Positions 45,450 through 57,500 of a stretch of 64,000 bases of DNA are shown one piece after another. A program made the position numbers and the translations under genes. The notes below the pieces were generated by a model, which searched no databases, was not told the DNA's origin, and saw only the letters and a list, made by a program, of their open reading frames with translations. How positions within the stretch are numbered: the first letter of the stretch is position 1; each line of letters opens with the position of its first letter. The stretch is from contig OY744528.1 in the NCBI GenBank assembly GCA_963556195.1, forward strand, positions 57,167,650-57,231,649. The letters are read 5' to 3'. The DNA comes from Sepiola atlantica. Taxonomy: Eukaryota; Mollusca; Cephalopoda; Sepiida; Sepiolidae.

Positions 45450-47300
45450 GATTTATGTATTATTACTGCTAGTCCATTGGGTTAGCAGAAATTTTGTTTT
45501 GTGAAGACATTTTTTGAAGACGTCGGTTTTAGTGTACATGCAATTTATGGAAGGGCTGTTGATTGACTGTAGAATCCTGAATTTTTCAGTGGTACATAAG
45601 GGGCAAATTCTGGAGGTAGGGCTATAGGAGTTTTGTTTATCAGTGATCCTCCATTTTATTTTATAGGGAGTATTGGACCTCTTGAGTTCCCATATAGCTG
45701 TTGCTAGGGTGGTTATGTGTTTTTTTTGGAGTATCTGAAGGTGTTGTTGTGAGTGTAGTCTTTGTTTAAAGGTTCCTTGAGTCATTTCGATGTAAATTTC
45801 CTTCTTCTTGGTATCTATACCAGATATGACTTTGGCTTCGTATACAATGGAACTACTCTGTATCCTCCTCTCTTTTGTATGAGCAGCGAGGATTGAAGGG
45901 ATTGGATGATGATGTGGATTTTGAGGTTAGAATAGTTTCTACGGATGGAAAGCAAGAATAACTAGTTTTGATCGTGTTTCTGTTAAAGTATGTATGGAGC
46001 TTATTTGATGGTGGGAAGTGTTTGTCTGTTAATTTGAGAAACTGCTTGCCTATGTTATATTTGACACTGAAGGAATAAGGGGGAGTAAACCAGATAATGT
46101 TTCTTTGTCTATTGTGTCTGTGTTGTCTAGAAGATTGGGTGGGTATGTAAGAGATTTCTTCACTGTAACCGCTTCTGAGGAGGGCTTTGTTGTAATATGG
46201 GGTGGCTTGCTGGAAAATCTTGGGCTGGATGAAAGGCGTGAGATTCTCGGTACAAGGTTGTTAAATATAAGAGCGGATGGCAGGATTTGGTGTTGACATA
46301 TCTGAGCTGTTCGGTGGGTTTGTGGTATGGTCTAGTGGAGTTGTTAGCTAGGTCCATAGTTGCGTCTAAGACATCCATGCTAGTTAGGTTGGTGTCAATG
46401 GTGATATTAAATCCAAGCTCTTTGAGGAATGCAGTTAGTTGCTTTCTGAATCTGTTAAGTTCTTATCCATTATTGATGCGAGATAGGCATAGACCGTTGT
46501 TTCGGTAGAGGCCGAACTCTTGGTCATGTAATCTAGTTTGTAGAGAGTGTAAGATGAAGAGTTCAATCAGGTCGCATATATCCGCACTGTCGTAAGCTCT
46601 CATGGGTACATCAAATAGGTCCTCAGGGTTGGATTTTTTAACCCATGTTTGATTGTTGAAGAAAAAGAGGGAGTTTCTCGCATAGAGGATGGTGTCTATT
46701 TCTAGATCGTTTATTTCTACAATGGTTTTGGCGAAACATATGGCTTTGTTGAGAACTTGATGGAGGGGTAAAAATTGATGGAGGGTAGAAGTCTGTGATA
46801 TCGAATTGTGTGAATCGGCATTGTTTTTTTATTGGGAATAGTTTTGAACTAATCGATGGTTGCTTGAGAATTGGTCCAAAGTCGAAGGTCTGTGTTTTTT
46901 TAATATATTCATTCATATTTCTAACAATGTGTTTACTAACTAACCTCATTTCGCTTTTGGCCGAGTTTATGAGTCTGCATGTGGGTCTATTTCTAAAATT
47001 AGGTTTGTGGTTTTTTAAGGTAAGGAAGGCCTCTTTTGGGGTCAATTGGTTGGCTCTGTAGTCAATTTTAAGTCTAGCTGCTTCTTCATTGATAGCGCTG
47101 TGTGTGTGGTTGAATGCTAATTAATATTTGTTGGCGATGCTGTCTATTGCTAGTTGTTTATATTCATCATTTTTAACTTTATAAAGGTTTCTGGTTTTAT
47201 CAGCGAATATCAATGTGTGGTCATTAGATTTAAGTTTTTTTAGGTCAGAAGATAGGTTTCTTTGAAAGGAGTTATTTTGTCGTGTGAATCGGATCTTGGG
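45450..47300 (-). mobile_element. Penelope-like element: RT and GIY-YIG endonuclease, inactive
   Basis: Minus strand, from 47300 downward: LIFADKTRNLYKVKNDEYKQ, then AFLTLKNHKPNFRNRPTCRL and INSAKSEMRLVSKHIVRNMN, then CRFTQFDITDFYPPSI (first catalytic Asp region). Near 46500 it reads RNNGLCLSRINNG where relatives have a YRDDGL-type box, so both aspartates are changed to Asn. PYHKPTEQLRYVNTKSCHP and GKQFLKLTDKHFPPSNKLHT follow. The C-terminal domain (45860-45453) reads KKKEIYIEMTQGTFKQRL, ATAIWELKRSNTPYKIKWRI and CPLCTTEKFRIL, a GIY-YIG-type nuclease whose YIG is YIE. RT with a C-terminal GIY-YIG nuclease is the hallmark of Penelope-like elements, but I have not excluded a related lineage. Frameshifts confirm decay. 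Confidence 0.75.
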
Positions 47301-47545
47301 TGTTGATCTGTGTCACTTCTTCTTTCCAACTGAAAACCCTTGACCGTTCGTGCACATCGCATCTTGTCTTCCAACGACAAATAAGGGAAGTCACTCTCAA
47401 TACGTTACCCTAAATAAAGGAGATGACTCAGAGACAACTCAAAGGGAGATAACTTAGAGACAACTTTAAGATTGCTGTTGTCCTCTTGTGAAGACTACAG
47501 TTCCATAACAAAAAAACAAAAAACAAACAAACAAAAGTAAAACAA
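47300..47545. other. No gene; possible LTR-like sequence
   Basis: Between the Penelope-like and copia elements. Contains GGAGATGACTCAGAGACAAC and a near-repeat AGGGAGATAACTTAGAGACA (about 47420-47465), then an A/C-rich simple stretch. It may be the remains of the copia LTR; no boundaries seen. Confidence 0.35.
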
Positions 47546-47548
47546 GCA

Positions 47549-50500
47549 TCATTGCAACAAGTCTCTCAGAATTTCGGAAGAGGCTCCCATCGTCGTCAGA
47601 CAATCCGCGACCTGTTCTCGGCCCCTGATCCATTCAATTTGGATATCCTCCTTCACCATCATTTCCTTCACTATGGCTACATCAACTCTGAGACACCGGC
47701 AACTTACAAGATTTAATGACTTTAAAGTCTCTACCAAAGATGCATTGTCTGTTTTACAAAGAACCTCAGGCAACCTAGGTAGTCTGAGTATCTCTTGAAG
47801 CATTGCGGCTATCAACATTCCAGCATCAGCCGCTTCCCTAAGCGCAATAGTCTCTGAGGCTAATAGGCTTTTTGTTACACATTCAAGTTTTTTGATGACC
47901 AGCATATAGGAGCCATTCTGTTCATCTTGCCACAAACAAAAATGATAAAACCATCCTGATTAACTCGCTTATACCAATTTATACTCTACAACTTCGTTTC
48001 TACTTGGTTTTATACTGTTATTTTTAACTTCCCTTCTATCGCTATTTGAATTGTTATTATATTGTCCTTCATCTTCCTCCTCCAAGACTTCATTCATCTC
48101 ATTTGAAGAATTTGTATTTTCTTTATTCCTTGAACTCTGCAAATCCTTGTCTACCTTCATCAAGTGACATGGATGCATCCTGAAAAATGCTTCTCCATGT
48201 CTGATCAATACACATTGACCTTCTTTACTCAAAACTTTAGCACGACCATGCCATCCTTTATAGTTTTGTCTTCTATAGTAGACACGGTCACCTGTCACAA
48301 AACCTTCATCTGCATAAGTCCTTATATTGGATCTCAAAGCTCTCCGAATTCTTTCACTTAATTCAGCTTCTATTAAGCTTTACCTCGCTGCATGTAGGGC
48401 ATTTAAATTTATTCTAACGATGTCACTGGTTGTCGCGGTTTCTAATGCAGGTAATCGATCATTCAAAACTTATGAGGTGTTAATGTTTGACCCAAATATA
48501 AGCTCATTTGGACTATATCCAGAATGATTCTGAAGTGCATTTTTGGCACTGACAGCCCACAACAGAGCTATTTCTGGCTCACATTTTCCATTATCTAATG
48601 TTTTTTCATTGCTTCCACAATTATTAGATTGTGACATTCCACGGTACCATTGCTGAATGGACTTTCTGCAGCTGTCGTGCATATTGCAACATTCAGCTTT
48701 TCGTTCATCTGCACTCATTATTCAACTCTCCTTCATTCTCACTCAAAAATCGTTTAAGATCTTAAGAAAATAAGATATCCACATTAAAAATATATTGCAA
48801 ATGATTTCTTTGCTCTTTTTGGTTTTAATCAATCTGGCAGCAGAGTACCTAGTGGATGTATCAATTAGGTGCAGAATCTAGCATTGGTTATGTTGATGTT
48901 CCTTTAAATCCAAACATACAGTGTCATTAAACCTGTTACCAAAAGCCAATCCTACAACTGGTCGAGGAGGGGGTCTTCTAAACCTCTGATAAACCGAATA
49001 AGAATCATCTTTGATCTGATTCAGAAATTCCTTATCATGAAATACCTTACTGTCTTTAACCAAAGCTATTAATTTCTCTTTAGATGCATGAGCAAACAGT
49101 CTGTAATTTCTCAGCCTTTCTCCTTTTTTCCACTCTAGAGCATCCTCTTAAAGTCTCACAATGCAATATTATGCCCGGTGCATTTTTAACCGGCAAAAGC
49201 ATAGTTAGCGGAAGACTATAATGTCCAGAAGTCGTGATTTGCAATTTTATATATCTGCCAAAAATTCGACAGTCATCATTTTTTAAATTTAATAGTATTC
49301 CTGTAGTTTACATAGATTTATGACTTAATAACAGGGGTAAATCATTTTTTTACAATGTCAGCCTCAATATAACCTCTGACACCTTTTATACCACCTATTG
49401 TTACAGGAAATTTAACTGTTTTAATGGCTTTCACTTCCACTCCATCTCCAAAACAAAACCTAACAGTTTCCACTAACTGCTTATTTCGGTCATTTAATGT
49501 ATCAAAGAATATGTTAAACCAAAGTTCTTCAGCAACAGTTCGTGAACAAGCAGAGTCCAACACTGCCATACCCAATGTCTCTTTCACAAAATTGGACATT
49601 TTCACATTAGAATAAGAATAATTTATCAGTCTGTGTAATTTCTTAGCCTTTCTCCTTTTTTCCACTCTAGAGCATCCTCTTAAAGTCTCACAATGCAATA
49701 TTATGCCCGGTGTATTTTTAACCGGCAAAAGCATATTAGTTAGTGGAAGACTATAATGTCCAGAAGTCGTGATTTGCAATTTTATATATCTGCCAAAACT
49801 TCGACAGCTGTCATTTAAAAATTTAATAGTATTTCTGCAGTTTTCATAGATTTATGACTTAATTACAGTCATTTAATGTATCAAAGAATATGTTAAACCA
49901 AAGTTCTCCAGCAACAGTTCGTGAACAAGCAGAGTCCAACACTGCCAACCTAATGTCTCTTTCACAAGATTGGACATTTTCACATTAGAATAAGAATCAT
50001 TTATCAATGTTCGATAACATGAATCAACATTAAACAAAGTAAAGTTCACCTGGTCTGAATCCACGACAGTGTTGATATTGTTTCTAGAATTGAAGCTCGT
50101 ACAATCTCGGGCAAAATGCTTAGTCGAATTATATTTAAAACAACGCTTTATCTTACCTTGTCTGTCCGTTGAATTTGTATTATAAACCCGGTAATTTTTT
50201 TTTTGTACTAATGTATCTATTGTAATTGACTGTTTCAATTTTTTCTTTGATAACAGGGACGGTTTTACATTCCATTGATGAAATATCAGAAAACACTTTC
50301 TTCAGTGTATCTTTCATCGTTGCATATGTCAAGCTAGAACATGTGGCCCTTGCTAATTTTTCATTTTCCTCCAAAACTTTTGCTGCATTCAAAACAAAAA
50401 AGGCCTGGTCTCATTCTGGCAGAGTAATTCCAAATTTCCTTAATTTTTGGTATAAAAATTCATATCGTACCAGAAATTCATTTATATTAACTCCTGCCGT

Positions 50501-50690
50501 TCTTTTGTATGAATAAAATTCTTTAAATGCCATATATGCCATCGTGTTCTCATCCAGTAAGTAAATTTCGTCTAATTTGTCCATAATTATAGTCAGTCCA
50601 TTTGTTCCACCGATATCCGTTGTTGCCAAATGCCGAACTGGCTTCCGAAGAGGAGTCTGAAGAGTTAGCCGAATTATTTCAGACATCTTT
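47549..50690 (-). mobile_element. Ty1/copia retrotransposon, RT deleted, protease region duplicated
   Basis: Minus strand in element order. Gag (50686-50180): LDEIYLLDENTMAYMAFKEF, INEFLVRYEFLYQKLRKFGI, ARATCSSLTYATMKDTLKKV. Zinc knuckle CFKYNSTKHFARDC (one expected Cys changed). Protease VLDSACSRTVAEELWF (49600-49560). Integrase start CLDLKEHQHNQC and ILHLIDTSTRYSAARLIKTK (about 48900), then LLWAVSAKNALQNHSGYSPN and post-integrase GDRVYYRRQNYKGWHGRAKV. RNase H SLLASETIALREAADAGMLI follows at once (47935-47549), so RT between integrase and RNase H is missing. The gag-protease-integrase-RNase H order with integrase before RNase H marks copia rather than gypsy. Frameshifts and deletion make it inactive. 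Confidence 0.85.
49110..50010. repeat. Tandem duplication within the copia protease region
   Basis: A block of about 215 bp (CCTTTCTCCTTTTTTCCACT ... ATAGATTTATGACTTAAT) occurs at about 49112-49325 and 49640-49863. A block of about 135 bp (CATTTAATGTATCAAAGAAT ... AGAATAAGAAT) occurs at 49492-49620 and 49872-49998. Order is A-X-B-A-B, with X (about 165 bp) missing from the second unit. It repeats the protease active-site segment. Confidence 0.9.
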
Positions 50691-51995
50691 CAGATTTAAG
50701 AGAGATGTGCGTCAGCAAATGAATGATTTGAAGGAAACAAGAAAAGGAAAAACTCCAGTGGTTCCTTCTAAAAACCAGCGATCCCCAATGTAGACCAGGC
50801 ATTCAACCCTCAAAGTCAGGAAGCAGCTGGTACCCCTGAACCAGCTAGATCCTTCCACTTCAACGCAACAGCCCATTCATCCTTTTTGGTGGAACCCTTT
50901 AAAATAAAGTTGAATGGGCCACGTTTCAGTGGAAAGGAATTTGAAACAAATAAGAGAAGCTGCAAAGACTTTCTCACTAAGTTTGAGAACTGTGCAGCAT
51001 CAATACCATCTGCAACTAGTAAATTATATTTTTTTAGGTGTTTCCTAGAAGGTAGAGCCCTTTAACTTATCGACTACCTTTCTGTTTCTGAAAGCAGCTA
51101 CCCAGTGGCTCTAAAGATATTGAAGGACCAGTACTTGGATGAGGAGGAACTAAGGGGTGAAATCATCCAAGGAATGCTAGATTTTCGCCTGAAAAGTCCC
51201 AAAGATGTGGTGAGGGTGAAGAACTTTATAATAAAAACCCAGGAGGATGTGTGGGAACTCAGGGCCTCGTACAACTGTGACCTGTATGATGATAAATCTG
51301 CTGGAGCAATTATTATATCCCAAGTGTTGTTTGCTAAACTACCAGCCGATATAAAGGGTGAGCTAATCAGGATTTCTGGGAAGACCTACCCGACATTATC
51401 AGCAATCTTATTAGAGACACCGGAAATAGTGAAAAGGTTTTTGATAATTAGAAAACCTGAAAAGCCCCTAATGGAAAAGCTATGGCGCTCTCTCCTTATG
51501 TTCGTCTCGACCAGAAGAAGGACTGCAATTGGTTTTGATTCTTTCTGAAAAAGGGGGAAAACTTGCATTGTTATAGATACGCAACCATCTTATTTGGCTT
51601 CAATGCAAGCCCTTTTATACTGAATTATGTATTGAAATACCATGCAGAAAAGTTTCCATCAGATGTGTGCTCCCAGGTGCTTAAATCTGACTTCTATGTG
51701 GACAATCTGGTGAAGACAGTAAATAACACTGTGCTGGTGTTTGCTACAGACAAAGTGGCACCCTTAAAGGGTAAATCTCTTCCCACGTTAGAACTTTTAT
51801 CTATATTCTTGGCTCTAAAATGTTTACCTACCTTAACGAAAGCTTTGAGGGACACTCTGATAGAAAAGGTGTATGCGGTTACAGATGCTCAAGTTGCACT
51901 GGCTTGGATACTGGCCAAATCTATTACAACAAAGAATATCTTTGCACGTAATAGGCTGCGAGATATAGCACAAATTTACTGGTGGAGGTCTTAGG
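50635..51995 (+). mobile_element. BEL/Pao retrotransposon fragment, internally deleted
   Basis: Plus strand. Gag-like part: ELASEEESEELAELFQTSFR, then LNGPRFSGKEFETNKRSCKD, then YPVALKILKDQYLDEEELRG and SYNCDLYDDKSAGAIIISQV to about 51450. Then YRYATILFGFNASPFILNYV and SDFYVDNLVKTV (RT with the YVDN-type box), and immediately KGKSLPTLELLSIFLALKCL and VYAVTDAQVALAWILAKS (RNase H region). The joins show that protease, much of RT and integrase are deleted. FYVDN in place of YxDD is normal for Pao-type RT. It starts head-to-head with the copia gag near 50635. Confidence 0.8.
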
Positions 51996-51999
51996 AAAG

Positions 52000-52510
52000 A
52001 CCTTAAACTGCGACTAAAAAAGGGATGGGTGTGTAAAAATTGTGGAATCCCCTCCCCTTTTTCCCTAGTCAAAATTAGAGTTTGTATACGATTAGCGTTC
52101 CTCTCGACAGCTGGCGGTTTTGTTGTGTGAACATGATCAAGGGAGCTGTTTTGCATGACTTACATCTTTATTTTTTCGTGCATACCAAATTAGAGTTTGA
52201 AAGTTGAAAAATGGAGGATTTCGATACTTCTTTTTTTTTTCTAACTTTTTATTTATTTTCTCTTTTGTTGGGAGTGTGTGGAAAAAAAAGAAAGTGATAC
52301 ATACTGATTGCGGGTGTCGGCTTTCAGGTGGGGTTGTGATAAGACCAACATGAGTAGAGATAAAGAGGTGATATTTATGTATGTTAAGAATGGGGGTGGA
52401 AGGTTGTTACAAGCCTATAAATAGAGGGTCTACCTCTCACCGGGAGTGTGAAGTGGTGGAGTGTTATTGTGTTCTAGAGCTTGGTGGTGACCAGAATTAG
52501 TACATTATTC
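52000..52510 (+). promoter_or_regulatory. LTR-like sequence with TATA box
   Basis: CCTATAAATAGAGGGTCTAC at 52418-52437 is a good TATA box, followed about 30 bp on by GGGAGTGTGAAGTGG. A core promoter right after a BEL/Pao fragment suggests its LTR, but I found no second LTR to confirm the limits. Confidence 0.4.
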
Positions 52511-52516
52511 GACTCA

Positions 52517-53140
52517 CTATAGACCAGACACTGGATCGTTACTCCTGCAGAGAAATCCGTTCTCTGTTCCATTACAAATTGTTACCAGACCTATTGGTTG
52601 GGTCGCTAAGGGAGCAATTCCTTTTTGCAACCGACCCCCAACTGCTGCCTCGGCCCCTTTCAGGGTATTGACTTCAAAAGGAGACTTCAGTAATACACCG
52701 TTTTTAAACGACGAATTCAAACGCCCCACCACCTCTGTTTTCATTTTACAAGATGTCGAAAATCTCCTACGCTCTATAGACGATCTTCAAAATATAACTT
52801 TTAAAAAATAAATCAAAATATAAAACTAGAAATAAATAATTAAATTAAACACTTAGTAGAATAAAATAAAAACCTTTTTAAACACAAAATTATGAATAAT
52901 AAATAAAATAAAACTCAATGAATCCCAACCAATATACTTTTTCCGAAGAGACACTTCAGTAATGCACCGATTTCTTAAACGATGTACACAAACGCCACTT
53001 CTTATTGTGTTTTTATCTCATTTCAGTACGCTGACGATTCTCTTTGGGTATAGACTTTTTAAAAATTAAAAATATCAGCCCATCTGGATGAAACCGCGGT
53101 ACAATTCTGAAATATGTAACATATAGTTTTCAAATAAATT
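52517..53140 (-). repeat. Dispersed repeat 'VVGRLNSSFKNGVLL' (copy 2, partly doubled)
   Basis: Minus-strand counterpart of 44281-44430. Two related stretches: CAGTAATACACCGTTTTTAA with AATTCAAACGCCCCACC near 52685-52735, and the diverged CAGTAATGCACCGATTTCTT near 52956-52980. At 53100-53130 it has GAAATATGTAACATATAGTT, matching 44290. It is unclear whether the conserved peptide is coding or just a trace of sequence identity. Confidence 0.65.
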
Positions 53141-53922
53141 ATTTGTATCAGCTCTCACTCTTCTGCGATCGAGAACTTTATTAATTTGATGGCGACTGCT
53201 TGCAGATTCTAGGCACACTGTGTGAACCGGGTTCGCGTTTCCGGACCGTCTGCAATTGTTACTTTCCTGCACTGATAAGAGCAATAAGCTTGAAACGCTA
53301 GTATCTGTAGGTATTAATAATTTAATATTTATTTATAAATATTATACTAAGCCCCTTTAAAAAATTACAGTTGATCACTGTCAGGGAAATAGACTGTAAA
53401 AAATCTCTAATGCAAAGTTCCAAATACGTTCGTCGAACACTCTCGTCGTCAGAAAAATTCATAAAGAGTAAAAAGTTCTTGGATTAAAGTCTCTTGACAA
53501 AAAACCGTACGCTATTCTGTGGTTCATTTTTGGGTCAAATCAAATAAAAAACAAAGACAAGATCAAACTCACATGTGGGGGAACCCACTAGTACGTCATT
53601 TTTAATTTTTCAGTTCAGAGCGAGCTGATGATTTTGTAGTGTTGCAGAGACGATATTGACATAAAAATATTGTTTGGTTCACGACAAATGAAACGGACCG
53701 TAAAAAATACATCTCACAGAAATGTTATGTTTTTTGGAAATGTAAAAAAATAAAAATAAAAATAATAAAATAAAAACATGGTTATTGGAATATAAAATGA
53801 ACCTGACTTATATATATGCTCTGTTGTTACTGATTGACAATCCTCGAGCTGAATCTTTTAAAGAGACTGCAAAGTAAAAAAAAGACACTGATAGTATATG
53901 CTAATACATATATTGTCATTAA

Positions 53923-53925
<3 letters not shown>
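53141..53925. other. No gene recognised
   Basis: AT-rich sequence with short chance frames. Confidence 0.5.
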
Positions 53926-53961
<36 letters not shown>

Positions 53962-54125
53962 ATTCAAGACGGACTGTTTCGCTGTATCACAGCTCTTCAG
54001 TGCGACTAGACCAGCTAGTGCCTCAAGGCTGGATCGAAACTCTACTGCCCAGCTGACAGTCGATGCCTCTACCCCAGTGTTATCACGCGACACTGGCTGA
54101 AATCTTAATGTAAACATTTTAAGTT
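53926..54125 (-). mobile_element. tRNA-like SINE candidate beside a (TA)n tract
   Basis: A (TA)n run at 53926-53958 is followed by sequence that on the minus strand reads GGGTAGAGGCATCGACTGTC (A-box-like) and AGAGTTTCGATCCAGCC (B-box-like) about 30 bp later, then GAAGAGCTGTGATACAGCGA and the TA tract as a tail. That order fits a tRNA-derived SINE with a simple-repeat tail. No target duplication was checked. Confidence 0.5.
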
Positions 54126-54239
54126 CAGTTTTGAGCACAATGAAGGAGAAATCTAACCAAATATAATTTTACACATTTATTTAAATGTTGACAAGTGCAA
54201 ATAGATATGTAACACAACATGAAAGAACATAAAATATAC

Positions 54240-55600
54240 ATAGTTGTTACTCACGACTCGTGGTGGAACTCAACCAGGCACGGTATGTTACGAATATTCT
54301 TCATATTAGGAGCTATGTAGAATTACGTCCAGTTGTGGTGAACTCAAATCTCTTTCTCTCTCTCTCTCTTCTCTCTCTCCCTTTATTGGTGAATAACTTA
54401 CAAGAGGAATAACTTACCGATGTTCTTAGAAATCGGTGTCTTTCAGTTTGTTCCCTTACACTATGATCTTTTTCTTTTAAAAATAGGATTGTTTGTATAC
54501 AGCCTGTGGAGTGAGGAGCACCGTAATGTCTGGCAAAGGTCCGAGGAGAAAGGTGCGGTCGGCAGAGGTCCCAAATGAGTGAAAGGACACACTCTATATA
54601 TACTGTATTGCTGGATGTTGCTGATACAACGCTTTCATGAGATATAATTGGTTGGCTTGAGTGATGATGTGCACAGAAAGAAAGAAAGTATACTGATTTC
54701 TGTCACACTAGTTAAGGTGTTCAAGGGTTAAACATTCGTTTTTTAATTAGGAATGCCAAGCCGTAAACGGGGGCGGCACGACAATGGCTAAGGTGTTCAA
54801 TGATCAATCGTCTGGTTTGTTAGGAGTGCCGAGTCATAAACAGTTGTCAGCACGATGATAATTAATCGTATCAATTAGAAACATTGTGGGAATGAGTAAC
54901 AAAACGTATGTGCAGATGTATTGAAAGTGTGTCAGCAAAGACGGTGCAAGTAGGTAGTGCAAGTATTTCTGTACTGGATGAAATCAGTGATGCAAGTTAG
55001 AGTTTGATGTGCTCCAAAGTCATTAGTGCAAGTTATTTTGTGGTGTTGAAAATGTTGAGTGCAACTATTGATGAAATCTGTGGCGCAAGTGAGTCTGCAA
55101 TGGTGAAAGTGATGAGTTCAAGTGGGTTTGCACTGTTGTTGATGCACAGTGTCTGCAAGTGTCTGCAATTTCAAAGAGATTAATGCAAGGGATTTTGCAT
55201 AGTTATTATTTGCGTCGTTCAGGTTGATGAATCCTCTTGTTGTGGAATTAATCAACGAACGTTCGATTGTCGAAATTAATGGTGCACTATGGTCAAAGTC
55301 AAATGTGCAAGTGGGTTAGTTCGGTTGTTAGAGCACAAGGTTTGTAAATGAGTGTTCAGATTTGAACAGACATATACAAGTGGGTCTGTACTGTTGTCGG
55401 GGCATGTTCGTTGAATCCTCAAGTTAATGTCCAGTTGTTGAGTAATTTAGTAGTGCATATTGTAAACAAAATGAAAAAATACGGGACAATCGTCTAACAA
55501 TTAACCATCATTCCTGCCGTTTTCCAGTTAATTCTGATTTCATTTCTAAATCCTTGCTTTTTATCAATTTACTTGGATGCTTTGCAAATTTCATGCACGA
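54240..55600. other. No gene; diverged tandem and motif repeats
   Basis: (CT)n at about 54350-54380. A duplicated block of about 71 bp starts AAGGTGTTCAA and ends CGGCACGA / CAGCACGA (54714-54785 and 54789-54858). A looser field of GTGCAAGTGGGTTTGCACTG-like motifs covers 54930-55450. It may be leader or LTR sequence of the gypsy relative to its right. Confidence 0.5.
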
Positions 55601-55619
55601 CTTAGGCTACTTTTGTCAT

Positions 55620-57500
55620 TTATGTTGGGGGATTACACTCCCACCTGTTCTCATAATTACACATGCAGCAGCTGCGAGGCAGTCTCCTTCGTCTGTGGCT
55701 CCTTCTGAGACATGGCACAGCTAATTCAGTCGCTTCTTGAGGTGGTTCTACCGAGACAGGTTGATCTTCACTATTGTCGTTGTCACTGTCGCTGTTGTCA
55801 CTGCCGCCACTGTCGCTCAACCAATTCAGGCCATCATCGACCGAGATATTGGCTTTGTAATTTATTACATAATTCGCTATCTCTTGATGCTGCACATCCA
55901 CTGTCTTCGGAATTACTCACCATCCGAGGATACAGGCGAATATCCCTTACATGGCAAGGCATTCCATCCACACACACCGTTTGGGGACTCACCACCTTCG
56001 TCACAGTTCCCATACTCCATTCACTCGTGCACCTGTTTGGTAGGGCTCCCACTAGCACAACGCCCCCCTGTTCATAAATGTCATGCTTGTGTCCTGTTAG
56101 CAAGGGGAGGGCTTCATCGATGCCTTTCACCCGAACTTCTTACTTGTAGAGAGTATTCGGCGGAGCCGTTGCAGTATGGACATCGTCTTTTGGTGTGATA
56201 TTGTACCAATAAACCGCCTCTTCAGCAGTGCACCCCTTCCTAGCAGCAATCCGTTTTATAGATCTATGGGACCTTTCCACAATACATTTCCTGATGGTGC
56301 ATATGCATACTAAAAATGCAATCGAACACCCCAACTTTCAGCAAACATTCTAAACCTAAAGCTGTATCAAAATTCCTTCGGGTGCACCCCTCTCAAAGAA
56401 AAAAAAGCTGACACACTGTATCACAGCAGCAGAATCCTCTCGCCACAAGAGTCGCCAAATGGAAAATCTGGTAGGCCCGAAATCCATAATGAGTAACATC
56501 TATACTCAACCATTGCCATAATCTTTATGATTCAAGCTTCCCATGTTGCCATCGTATCGGTGCAGGATCAATAGACAGACATTCGCAACAGGATGCAATT
56601 GCAGAGTTCACAGCCCTCTTTGTCGTACCAGGGTTAATCCTCCTGGATAACCGCTGTTCAAATGAATCTGTCGTATTTGGCTTGGCTCCATGCTGTTATT
56701 AGTCATGGCACATCTCTGAGACACAAGCTCTGTTTCCTTTCTCATTGCATCCAGCCACCTCTAGTGATTTCATCACCTTTATTCTAACTTGATCTGACGA
56801 GCACAACGTCTACTTCCAGTGCGTACTCTTTGACAAGTTCTGAAAAGGTTTGCAACCATTTTCTGATAAGCATTTCACTAGCAGCCTTAGTGCTCACTCT
56901 GGATTTGTTAGTCAACGTGTTAGTAAGCCATCGGTAAACACATAAGGAGTCGGTCTTCAGGTGTAAAGATTTGGCCTCTTAGTGTATAGCCAGATTTACT
57001 CCTTTTAGAATGGCATCTAACTCTGCGAGGTTTATGCGTCGTGTGTCCGATTCTGGTCGCATCCAACATGCATCTTCAATGCGATTCGAGCAGGATGCCT
57101 GTGGCCAAAGAACTTGTGTCAATCCACACATCAAGCTCCTCACCATTGATACACCAGCTCATTCCTACGTTTCCAAAACAGGGTATCGTCTACTCCTCAG
57201 ACAGTTAAGCCAAGCATCCAAGACCCATCCTTCAGTCACTCTGGAGTTTTGCTGACCAGTCCAAAGCACAACAAATGTTCAGTAACACTGGTTGCAGATG
57301 CGACACTTTCATCCACATACACATCATCGATGTAAGTCGATGTCGCATTCTTCATTTTGTTTTGCTATAAGACTGCATTCACAATGGACCTCATTATTCA
57401 TGGTGTCCTATTCAGACCAAATCCCAACCTCGTTAAACAGTCCCTTCTACCTTGGAAAACAACGGTCTAGTAGGGCCAAAGTGACTCACCAATGGGGTGT
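55620..57500 (-). mobile_element. Gypsy-like relative, 3' half (RT C-part to tail), minus strand
   Basis: Same family as 32003-36393. On the minus strand near 57490-57400 it reads GESLWPY then TVVFQGRRDCLTRLGFGLNR. STYIDDVYVDES follows at about 57330, holding the RT catalytic pair. Near 56240 is ERSHRSIKRIAARKG (integrase Glu region), then TAEEAVYWYNITPKDDVHTA, KGIDEALPLLTGHKHDIYEQ and an acidic Ser/Asp tail ending CCMCNYENRWECNPPT at 55620. Stops and frameshifts occur throughout. Its RT begins abruptly at the point where the plus-strand half at 57497-58736 stops. Confidence 0.85.
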
